Shown here: one piece after another, positions 6,844 to 13,208 of the stretch
Position numbering within the stretch: the first letter of the stretch is position 1
Layout of the letters: every line of letters starts with the position of its first letter
Assembly (NCBI GenBank): GCA_964383565.1
Contig: CAYLIK010000082.1
Coordinates: forward strand, 1 to 14,137
DNA from: CANJQJ01 sp964383565
GTDB lineage: Bacteria; Pseudomonadota; Alphaproteobacteria; Sphingomonadales; Sphingomonadaceae
DNA length: 14,137 nucleotides
Reading direction: 5' to 3'
Notes under the pieces: model-generated
The model's input: the letters and a program-made list of their open reading frames with translations, nothing else
Told to the model about the DNA's origin: nothing
Database searches by the model: none
Made by a program: the position numbers and the translations under genes

Positions 6844-7967
6844 GACCGGGTTTCTCCGCGCGTCATATCGGCGACGCATTCGGCCAACCGGACCCGCAGG
6901 CGTTCCTGCCAGGCCGGATCGGCAATGTGATAATAGTCCCTGAAGATCGACGGGGGCACCGCGACGCCATCGGGCAGGCGGCAATAATAAGCGCCGAGAT
7001 TGGCCGAAATCCGTGCCATTTCCTGAAGGTGGATCTCATAGCGCTCGCGATCGGCAGGCCTGGCAAGCAGCGCCGGAGAGATCGGCGCTTCGAACAGGAC
7101 GATCCGGTTGCCGCGCGCTTTCAGACGGGTCGCGGTGTCCGTGAGCAGGTCGACCGCGATCTTGCCGGGCCGGTAATTGGCTTTCAGATTCTTGAGGATT
7201 TCGGCGCTGTAGGTCGTAAGCTTGATGTCGGTCTGCTCGAATATATAGCTGTCGATACGGTGCTCGGCCGGCTGCCGCGTGGCATAGCGCAAGGAGATCA
7301 TCGAAGCGTTGCGGATGAAGAAAAAACGGTTGTCGAACAGGAAATTGCCTGTTGTGCGGCGGGGCCGGGCTTGGAGGATCGAGCGCACTTGCTCGTCCGG
7401 CCATTCCGACCGGAAGCCGAGCCGGGCCATCCGGTAATATTTGAGCAGATCGGCGGTATCGCTGCCAAGCCGGTCGAAGCCGCTCGACAGCATGACGATG
7501 CCGGGCGTTTGACGGGTGGCGTAATCAGCCAGCGCAGCTTCATCGAGCGCGCCCTGTAGCGGCGAGATCAGGAAACGAACGTCCCAGTCGCGTCGCGTCG
7601 CGTCCTGCAGGTTCGCGGTCATCCGCTCATCGCTGGCGAGGGCCTGGGCGATCAGGGAGTTTCCGATGACGTACAGGCGCGGCGGGCCGCCCGGTGTCTT
7701 TGGACCATAAGCCAGCTTGAACGCCTCGCTGGTCGCGAAGCCTTCGGCGTCCGTGCTGCCACGCGCCAGATAGGGGGCGAGCGGGCCGGCGAGCCGGGTG
7801 GGCGTCACACCCACGAAGACGCCAAGCGCAGTCGCCACGAACGCCACCACCATAACGGCCAGCGCGAAAAGGCTGGGCGTCGTGAAGCCGGACCAGAAGG
7901 CCGATCCGACCTCGCCGAGGCGCGTTGACCGGCTTCTGGTAAAGCTCTCTGACGAGATCGGCATCAC
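6840..7967 (-). CDS. Membrane-anchored SGNH-type acyl-transfer protein, DltD/AlgX-like in role
   Basis: This protein has 375 residues with a polar, arginine-bearing N-terminus, one membrane span at about 31-54, and a soluble domain predicted in the periplasm. The domain shows hallmarks of an SGNH/GDSL esterase fold: GNSL at 102-105 giving nucleophile Ser104, and a C-terminal DYYH giving Asp344 and His347 of a catalytic triad. DltD and AlgX/AlgJ proteins have this layout and finish acyl transfer to the acceptor polymer after an MBOAT. Overall sequence is not obviously close to either, so the role is inferred from fold and neighbours. GTG 7967 and ATG 7964 are adjacent possible starts, both overlapping the stop of the upstream ligase. 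The gene overlaps the microprotein start by ATGA. The acceptor it serves cannot be read from sequence. Confidence 0.85.
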   Translation of the reverse strand: MMPISSESFTRSRSTRLGEVGSAFWSGFTTPSLFALAVMVVAFVATALGVFVGVTPTRLAGPLAPYLARGSTDAEGFATSEAFKLAYGPKTPGGPPRLYVIGNSLIAQALASDERMTANLQDATRRDWDVRFLISPLQGALDEAALADYATRQTPGIVMLSSGFDRLGSDTADLLKYYRMARLGFRSEWPDEQVRSILQARPRRTTGNFLFDNRFFFIRNASMISLRYATRQPAEHRIDSYIFEQTDIKLTTYSAEILKNLKANYRPGKIAVDLLTDTATRLKARGNRIVLFEAPISPALLARPADRERYEIHLQEMARISANLGAYYCRLPDGVAVPPSIFRDYYHIADPAWQERLRVRLAECVADMTRGETRS

Positions 7968-9478
7968 TGCCGATTCTCGAACAGTTTACGGACGCCCGCG
8001 AAGTCGATCTTGCGGTTGGGTGTCAGCGGAAATTCCTCGAGGATGCGATATTCGCGCGGCTGCATGAAATTCGACATCGAATCGCGGCAGAAGATCTTGA
8101 GCGCGCGCACGGCGTCTTGCGCGCCTTCGGGCACCGTGATCGCGGCAACGACCATTTCACCCATCAATTCGTGCGGGACACCGACGACGGCGACGTCCTG
8201 GATGAGGTTTGATCCACGAATGATCGTCTCGATCTCGTCGGGACTCACGCGGACGCCCATCGACTTTATCAGCCGGTCGCGGCGGCCCTTGACGAAGAGC
8301 AGGCCCTGATCGTCCTTCCAGCCGAGATCGCCGGAGAAGACGGCCATCGGCGGCTCCACGCCGTCCTGCGTCCAAAGGGGATCGGGGCGGCGCGTCCTGG
8401 CGGTCGCTTCCGGATTGCCCCAATAGCCGAGGAACACGCCGGTGCCGCGATGGACGATCTCGCCCTGCTCGCCGGGGGCGGCCTCGGTGCCATCCTCGCG
8501 CAGGACGTTGATGGCGACGCCCGGATAGGCATAGCCGACCGATTCAGGGAATTGCCGCGCGAGATGCACGGGCAGGCCGGCACCCCGATAGGTCTCGGTC
8601 ATGCCGTAGTTGAGCGAAATGTCGCTGTGGCCGAACAGGCCGAGCATCTCGTCAAAGATCGCGGGGGCGATCTTGCCGCCCGTGTTGGTCACGAGCCGGA
8701 TCGAGCTGAGATCGGTCTCACGGATCGGCGAGATGCCCCGGATCAGCAGCGCGGCGATCGAAGGAAGGCTGGCGAGGATCGTCGGCCGGTGCCGCGAGAT
8801 CGCCTCGCACAGCGAGAAGGGGTTGCGCGCCTCGGGCAGTATCTGGGTGACGCCGAGCAGCAAGGTCGAGAGCAGCTGGCCATAGCCATAGTCGAACGAC
8901 CAGGGGATCGGGCAGAGGATGCTGTCGTCCGGGCGGGTGCCGAGATGTTCGGCGACCATGCGGCAGCCGGCCAGCAGATTGGCGTGCGACTGAACGACGC
9001 CCTTGGGCAGGCCGGTCGAGCCGGAGGTGAAGAAAACGGATGCGGGTTCGTGATCGTGGACGCCTGTCGCTGCGTCCGGCGCGGCGCCGAGATCGGCTGG
9101 CGTGGCGAGCGTGCTCACCGGCACTTCGGTCGCCTCGCGGGCGGCGGTGAGATTCTTGTCCTCGACGAGCGCGAGGACAGGACGGGTCAGGGTCGCGGCG
9201 TGGGCGTAGTGGGTGATGGGCGCCTCGTCGTTGACGAGGACCATGACCGCGCCCAGCCGCCAGATCGCCAGGATGGCCCCGGCAAGCTCGGGGGAATTGG
9301 CCGACCAGACGAGGCAGCGCGAACCCGCGCCGACGCCCCGCCGGGCCAGATCGATCGCCATCGCGTCGGCCATGGCGCGGAGTTCGCCATAGCTGACGGT
9401 GCGATCACCGCAGATCAGGGCCGCGCGGGTGCCGTTGGCGCGTGAAAGCGCTTCAAAGATTCGCCAAAGAGCCCCCAT
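7964..9478 (-). CDS. AMP-forming acyl-CoA/acyl-ACP ligase resembling exosortase A-associated ligases
   Basis: This 504-residue acid ligase of the adenylate-forming superfamily is the second such enzyme in the operon. Motifs: P-loop FFTSGSTGLPKGV (149-161), PWSFDYGYGQL (192-202), YGMTE (291-295), FSGD (381-384), hinge GRRDR (398-402), and catalytic Lys490 in TPNRKID. The SFDYG segment, the TNTGG strand and the GYWGNPE...SGD stretch recall the AMP-forming ligase family seen beside exosortase A in polysaccharide clusters (TIGR03098, by memory). In those loci it also sits next to a PLP decarboxylase and a small acyl carrier protein, as here. It starts 10 nt after the decarboxylase with GAGGG overlapping that gene's stop. 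It probably activates an acid for loading onto the carrier; whether that is the decarboxylase's substrate or another acyl group is unresolved. Confidence 0.9.
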   Translation of the reverse strand: MGALWRIFEALSRANGTRAALICGDRTVSYGELRAMADAMAIDLARRGVGAGSRCLVWSANSPELAGAILAIWRLGAVMVLVNDEAPITHYAHAATLTRPVLALVEDKNLTAAREATEVPVSTLATPADLGAAPDAATGVHDHEPASVFFTSGSTGLPKGVVQSHANLLAGCRMVAEHLGTRPDDSILCPIPWSFDYGYGQLLSTLLLGVTQILPEARNPFSLCEAISRHRPTILASLPSIAALLIRGISPIRETDLSSIRLVTNTGGKIAPAIFDEMLGLFGHSDISLNYGMTETYRGAGLPVHLARQFPESVGYAYPGVAINVLREDGTEAAPGEQGEIVHRGTGVFLGYWGNPEATARTRRPDPLWTQDGVEPPMAVFSGDLGWKDDQGLLFVKGRRDRLIKSMGVRVSPDEIETIIRGSNLIQDVAVVGVPHELMGEMVVAAITVPEGAQDAVRALKIFCRDSMSNFMQPREYRILEEFPLTPNRKIDFAGVRKLFENRQ

Positions 9479-9488
9479 GGCCGCACCC

Positions 9489-10763
9489 TCAGGCGGCGTC
9501 CGAGAGCTTGAGCTTGGCGCGGGGCTTGGCGCGCCAGTGGTTCAGGCGGCTTTCAGTCGCGTCCGACAGCGTCTTGCCTTCGACGATCATTTCGACCGGC
9601 TCGGGATGGCTGATGAAACGCGTCGGGCTGGCGGTGATGCCGTAGGCGCCCGAATTGGAGACTGCCAGCACGTCGCCGACACGCACTTCGGGAAGCGTGA
9701 TGTCAGTGGCAAGGATGTCGATCGTCGTGCAGAGCGGGCCGACCAGATTATATTTGGCAGGCGCGCCTTCGGGATTGGAGACGTTGGTGAAGCTCCAGTT
9801 GCGGCGGATCACCGTGCCCATCATGCCGCAGGCGGCGAGATGGTTGTTGAATCCGGCGTCGCACAGGCGAATGTCGACGCCGCGGCTGCGCTTCTGGGCG
9901 ATCACGCCCGTCAGCATCCAGCCGGCCGGGCCGACAAGCCAGCGGCCCATCTCCAGGATGCACTCGCTCTTGGCGAAGCGCGGATCGGCACGAAACTCAT
10001 CAAGCTGCGGCATCACCAGCGCGGCAAGTTCCTCGACATCGAGCGGCTTATCGCCGTCAATGTACGGCACGCCGAAGCCCGATCCGAAGATCAGCTTTTT
10101 CGGTGTGATGTCGGCATAGGCCGAGCATTTGCGGAACAGCGTGATGAAGATGCCGTAATTTTCGCAGATCGCCTCGGCCTTCAGGCTGTTGGTGCCCGAA
10201 TAGATGTGGAAGCCGATCAGGTTCAGCCCCGGCAGCGCCTTGACCGCATCGATCGCCTCTTCGATCTCTTCCTCGTCGACGCCGAACTGGCTGGCCTTGC
10301 CCGCCATGTTGACGCCGAAGTGGCGGGGAGATGTCGCCGGATTGATCCGGATCAGCACATCCTGGGTGATCTTCAGGCTGACGGCGATCTTGCTCGCGGT
10401 CTCGGCTTCCGCCACCGATTCGAGCACGAGTTCGCCAAGACCGGCGCGCAGCGCATTCTCGATCTCGCCGATCCGCTTCGCGGGGCCTGAGAAGGTCATG
10501 CGGGCGGCTGGGCAACCTGCGTCCTGCGCACGTTCCAGTTCAGCATAGGACGAGATGTCGTAAGTCGCGACTTCCGGCAGCATCCGACGGAGCAGTTCGA
10601 TATTCGGGTTGGACTTCACGGCGAAGCTCACCGCGAAATGCCGACCGAACAGCTCCTTCAGCTTCGCATAGCGAGACCGGATGATGTCGAGATCATAGAC
10701 ATAGGCGGGCGTTCCCTGCGCCGCCGCTGCCCTTAGAAGATTGTCCCGCAAAGCTGCGTCCAT
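9489..10763 (-). CDS. Fold-type III PLP decarboxylase, likely acting on a carrier-bound amino acid
   Basis: This 424-residue enzyme is related to LysA and ornithine/DAP decarboxylases but differs at the substrate site. It has the PLP lysine in FAVKSNPN (Lys50), HIYSG (186-190), FGSGFGVPY (226-234), EMGR (271-274), GPLCTTID (342-349) and GAY (372-374). LysA proteins have CESGD where this reads CTTID, so diaminopimelate is an unlikely substrate. The CTxxD form is what I recall for the exosortase A-associated decarboxylases (TIGR03099) and for BtrK of butirosin synthesis, which decarboxylates glutamate bound to a carrier protein. The gene lies between a carrier and a ligase, supporting on-carrier decarboxylation to an amine-bearing acyl group. 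ATG 10763 is preferred because GGAG lies 9 nt ahead; ATG 10778, five residues longer, lacks a site. Confidence 0.9.
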   Translation of the reverse strand: MDAALRDNLLRAAAAQGTPAYVYDLDIIRSRYAKLKELFGRHFAVSFAVKSNPNIELLRRMLPEVATYDISSYAELERAQDAGCPAARMTFSGPAKRIGEIENALRAGLGELVLESVAEAETASKIAVSLKITQDVLIRINPATSPRHFGVNMAGKASQFGVDEEEIEEAIDAVKALPGLNLIGFHIYSGTNSLKAEAICENYGIFITLFRKCSAYADITPKKLIFGSGFGVPYIDGDKPLDVEELAALVMPQLDEFRADPRFAKSECILEMGRWLVGPAGWMLTGVIAQKRSRGVDIRLCDAGFNNHLAACGMMGTVIRRNWSFTNVSNPEGAPAKYNLVGPLCTTIDILATDITLPEVRVGDVLAVSNSGAYGITASPTRFISHPEPVEMIVEGKTLSDATESRLNHWRAKPRAKLKLSDAA

Positions 10764-10772
10764 CGCACTGCA

Positions 10773-10776
10773 CTCC
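10773..10776 (-). promoter_or_regulatory. Ribosome binding site favouring the inner ATG of the decarboxylase
   Basis: On the minus strand GGAG lies 9 nt before ATG 10763. The outer ATG at 10778 has only GC-rich sequence ahead of it, so the inner start is chosen. Confidence 0.45.
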
Positions 10777-10786
10777 ATGCCGGCAA

Positions 10787-11029
10787 TCAGGCTTGCTGAC
10801 GGTTTACATAATCCTGAATCCGGGAGATGCTATCGAAATTCCCCAGATTCACGTCGGAAGGTGCAATGCGGATGCCGCCTTCGGATTCGACGAAAGTCAT
10901 CAGCGAGACCAGCGCGAAGCTGTCGATGATGCCCGAGCTGAACAGCGGCGTTTCCGCGGTGAGATCGCTGACCTCGATCGCAAGGTCAGTCTTCAGATAA
11001 TCGATCAGCGCGTCCTGGGTCAAACTCAT
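10787..11029 (-). CDS. Acyl/peptidyl carrier protein, first gene of the Dlt-like operon
   Basis: This 80-residue acidic carrier protein has the phosphopantetheine attachment motif GIIDSFALV at 33-41, with Ser37 as the modified residue after Asp36. Length and DSF motif fit stand-alone carriers such as DltC and those beside exosortase A-associated ligases; it is not the AcpP of fatty-acid synthesis, whose site reads GADSLD. It is the first gene after the 439-bp gap and has the best ribosome site in the window (AAGGAG, 7 nt before the ATG). Two adenylating enzymes, a decarboxylase and a dehydrogenase-like protein share the operon and no other carrier is present, so this is their probable common carrier and the donor to the MBOAT. 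No phosphopantetheinyl transferase is in the window, so a housekeeping one must modify it. Confidence 0.92.
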   Translation of the reverse strand: MSLTQDALIDYLKTDLAIEVSDLTAETPLFSSGIIDSFALVSLMTFVESEGGIRIAPSDVNLGNFDSISRIQDYVNRQQA

Positions 11030-11036
11030 GGCTATA

Positions 11037-11042
11037 CTCCTT
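11037..11042 (-). promoter_or_regulatory. Strong ribosome binding site of the carrier-protein gene
   Basis: AAGGAG on the minus strand, 7 nt from ATG 11029. It is the closest match to consensus in the window, fitting a carrier protein needed in excess over its enzymes. Confidence 0.6.
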
Positions 11043-11359
11043 GCATATGGGCAATAATCATTTGAAGTCGTCAGAAACCCGCGCTCCCTGCACCGTGGTC
11101 ACGGCGATGGGCACAGAATTCCAGTAATCCTTAACCGATAAACGCAGCCGCCATTCTGATGCTGGTGACCTGTCAAGTCTTTCATTCTTCGGGTTATATC
11201 TTTGGTTCTATCCGGTTAAATTTTCGATAAGCTTGTTGGCCTTCATGATTGCACCGAAACGGGACATCATCACTTTCGCCAGCCATTCTCTTTCTGTATA
11301 TTTGATAATTACTTATGAATTTTTAACATCGCCGCCGAAACGTCGTTAACGATAAGTAA

Positions 11360-11378
11360 CCGAGGCTGTTTGCCTCGG
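11360..11378 (-). terminator. Perfect 7-bp-stem inverted repeat, possible terminator downstream of msrB
   Basis: CCGAGGC and GCCTCGG flank a 5-nt loop. Read on the minus strand the stem is followed by GGTTACTTATCGTTAAC, which is rich in T but not a clean U tract. It lies 90 nt past the msrB stop. It could instead be a protein-binding site or belong to the leader. Confidence 0.35.
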
Positions 11379-11413
11379 AATCACGCGCCGAACGGCAAGC
11401 GTCCGCAGACTCA

Positions 11414-11434
11414 ATCCGACGCGCACAGTCGGAT
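11414..11434 (-). terminator. Second perfect 7-bp-stem inverted repeat, possible terminator of the ABC-msrB unit
   Basis: ATCCGAC and GTCGGAT flank a 7-nt loop, 34 nt after the msrB stop on the minus strand. The sequence after the stem (TGAGTCTGC) lacks a T run, so this is a weak terminator candidate by position and symmetry only. Confidence 0.3.
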
Positions 11435-11468
11435 CGAATGCAGCAGCAGCGAGAGAGGTTTGCGGGGT

Positions 11469-11975
11469 TTAGCTTTGCGCGCTTTTCGACGGCACGAATC
11501 GGAGCGCCGCGCCGTTCATGCAGTAGCGAAGCCCAGTCGGCGGGGGGCCATCGTTGAAGACATGGCCGAGATGGCCGCCGCAGCGACGGCAATGGACTTC
11601 AGTGCGGGCGTAGCCGAGATCATGATCGACGCTCGTGCCCACGGCCTTGGGCAGCGGCCGCCAGAAACTCGGCCAGCCGGTGCCGCTGTCGAACTTTGTC
11701 CGGGCGCTGAATAGCGGCAGCACGCAACCCTTGCAGACGAAGACGCCGGGGCGGTGTTCGTCGTTGAGCGGGCTGGTGAAGGCCCGCTCGGTCGCGCTCT
11801 CGCGCAGTACGGCATAGGCTTGGGGGTCGAGTCGCTTGCGCCACTCGGCGTTGGAAAGCGTCACTTCAAATGTTTCGGCGACCGCAGCAGCGGTGCCGCC
11901 CAGCCCGAACAGGAGCGCGGTCGCGGTACAACCGCACATCTGGAGAATCGCATTGCGTCGGGTGATCGCCTGCAT
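11469..11975 (-). CDS. msrB: Exported peptide-methionine (R)-S-oxide reductase
   Basis: MsrB reduces methionine-R-sulfoxide in oxidised proteins. This 168-residue form has an N-terminal export signal, TRRNAILQM followed by a hydrophobic stretch and an AVA cleavage-like site near residue 33. The twin arginine (6-7) suggests Tat export, though the residue after RRN is not the usual Phe. The MsrB domain follows from about residue 37: zinc cysteines C81/C84 and C129/C132, FDSGTGWPSF at 95-104, GGHLGHVF at 133-140, and nucleophile Cys152 in RYCMN. The usual upstream resolving cysteine is not evident, so recycling may need another thiol protein. It starts 9 nt after the ABC permease gene and is probably cotranscribed with it. 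A lipoprotein signal using Cys14 or Cys16 was considered but there is no good lipobox. Confidence 0.93.
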   Translation of the reverse strand: MQAITRRNAILQMCGCTATALLFGLGGTAAAVAETFEVTLSNAEWRKRLDPQAYAVLRESATERAFTSPLNDEHRPGVFVCKGCVLPLFSARTKFDSGTGWPSFWRPLPKAVGTSVDHDLGYARTEVHCRRCGGHLGHVFNDGPPPTGLRYCMNGAALRFVPSKSAQS

Positions 11976-11984
11976 GTGCCGCTT

Positions 11985-13208
11985 CTAGGACGCGCGAGCT
12001 GAACGGCGGCTGAGCCAGCGCCGCAAGCCGCCGCCACCGGATTTGAGAACGCTGCGCCGGAACATCCGCGCCCCGATCCGGACGATCGCCGTCACCGCCA
12101 CCATATACCAGATGATCGCGATCAGATGCGGCCACAGTTCCGGTCGCATCGCGCCGCGCGCCAACATCGCATAGGGCGAACTCCACGGAAAAATGCCGGC
12201 GAGGATCGCGGGCAGACCGTCGGGCTGCTCGATCACCGCCGTCGCGAAGCCGAACACGACAAGTTGCCCGAAGGTGAGCGGCATCGAGAGCGTCTGGACC
12301 TCGCGCACACTGGCTGCCTGCCCGCCAATGCCGAGGAATAGCGCGCCGACCAGAAGATAGCTCGCCATGAAATAGAGGATGCCCAACGCCACGAACATCG
12401 GCCAGCCCACCGCCGGCGCGGGAAGGTTGGCCATCCGGCCGGGCGCGAAAATCTCGGCTGCTCCAAGCGCTGCCGTCGACCAGATCGCGATACCTGTCAG
12501 CGACATTCCGAGCATCGCAATCAACTTGCCCATGAAGATCGCATCGACCGGCACAGCGGCGGCCAGCACCTCGATCACCTTGTTGGACTTCTCCTCAAGC
12601 AGATTGGAGAGCAGCATCCCCGACAGGATCATCGTCAGCAGCAGCAGGAGCAGCTGCGCGCCCCGCGCCAAGACCGATCGGTCCGCCTCGACCGGCCTGG
12701 CGATGTCGGCCACGGGCATACGCTGGACCTGTATTGCCGGAACAAGCACTCCAGTCTTCGCCAGCGCCTCGTCGCGGCGCATTTCATTGAGGATCCAGTC
12801 GATCTCCGGGGCGTAGGCGCTGATCGCCGCGCGTCCGCCGCGCAAAACAGGTTTGTCGGGCAGGCCGCTCAGCACCGCTATTGCGCCACCGCTGGCAAGC
12901 AGCGCCGACCCCTGTCGTATCGGATCGCGCTCGGGCCGGACGAGCTTGAAATCGGGCACCACGCCGCCGAACGACTTGTTCAGTTTCGCACGCGCGTCTG
13001 CAATCGCGTTGGCCTCCTCTTGCGGCGCGATGATCGCGATCACCGGCGAGGCGGTCTGCTGCATCTTCGCGCCGACCGAGCCGAAGGTGACGCCGAATAT
13101 GATGGGAAGCAACGGCCCGATCAGGAACAGGATGAAGGCGCGCGACCAGACCGAAGCGACATAATCCCTCCGGGCGATGACCAAAGCGGCGCGAAGGTTT
13201 GCGTTCAT
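11985..13208 (-). CDS. ABC-2 type exporter permease, NatB-like
   Basis: This 407-residue integral membrane protein is the partner of the adjacent ATPase. It has an N-terminal span at about 24-45, a large extracytoplasmic region to about residue 180, then a cluster of spans. EEKSNKVIEVL at 205-215, just after the second span, is typical of the NatB/ABC-2 permease group. NatB in Bacillus exports sodium, but the group is broad and substrates of most members are unknown, so the name only marks the family. The ATG overlaps the stop of the ATPase gene (ATGA), which indicates translational coupling and a heteromeric exporter. The C-terminus ends in an arginine-rich tail. The msrB gene follows after 9 nt. 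Confidence 0.9.
   Translation of the reverse strand: MNANLRAALVIARRDYVASVWSRAFILFLIGPLLPIIFGVTFGSVGAKMQQTASPVIAIIAPQEEANAIADARAKLNKSFGGVVPDFKLVRPERDPIRQGSALLASGGAIAVLSGLPDKPVLRGGRAAISAYAPEIDWILNEMRRDEALAKTGVLVPAIQVQRMPVADIARPVEADRSVLARGAQLLLLLLTMILSGMLLSNLLEEKSNKVIEVLAAAVPVDAIFMGKLIAMLGMSLTGIAIWSTAALGAAEIFAPGRMANLPAPAVGWPMFVALGILYFMASYLLVGALFLGIGGQAASVREVQTLSMPLTFGQLVVFGFATAVIEQPDGLPAILAGIFPWSSPYAMLARGAMRPELWPHLIAIIWYMVAVTAIVRIGARMFRRSVLKSGGGGLRRWLSRRSARAS

Larger units (their letters stand above)
11030..11468. other. 439-bp gene-free region upstream of the Dlt-like operon
   Basis: No credible coding sequence was found here on either strand. The part at about 11170-11350 is clearly richer in A and T than the flanking genes. 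On the minus strand a perfect TTGACA (11176-11171) is present but no good -10 hexamer follows at 16-18 bp, so it is only a candidate. Other A/T stretches such as the one at about 11296-11330 could also be promoter elements. The right end holds two hairpins that may end the msrB transcript. The palindrome CGTTAACG lies at 11344-11351. The operon promoter should be in this stretch, but it cannot be placed to a base. Confidence 0.6.

Noticed and set aside
9489..10763. A second lysA
   Set aside because: The CESGD motif of LysA is replaced by CTTID, a true lysA is at 1-307, and the gene sits between a carrier and a ligase.
2495..11029. Ordinary D-alanylation of teichoic acid
   Set aside because: The rest of the window suggests a Gram-negative, teichoic-acid genes are absent, and three enzymes not found in Dlt operons are interleaved. 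The Dlt resemblance is kept only as a mechanistic analogy.
11148..11176. Full sigma70 promoter from the minus-strand TTGACA
   Set aside because: The hexamer at the expected -10 position reads TGGCGG and neighbouring spacings are no better, so only an orphan -35-like box is left.
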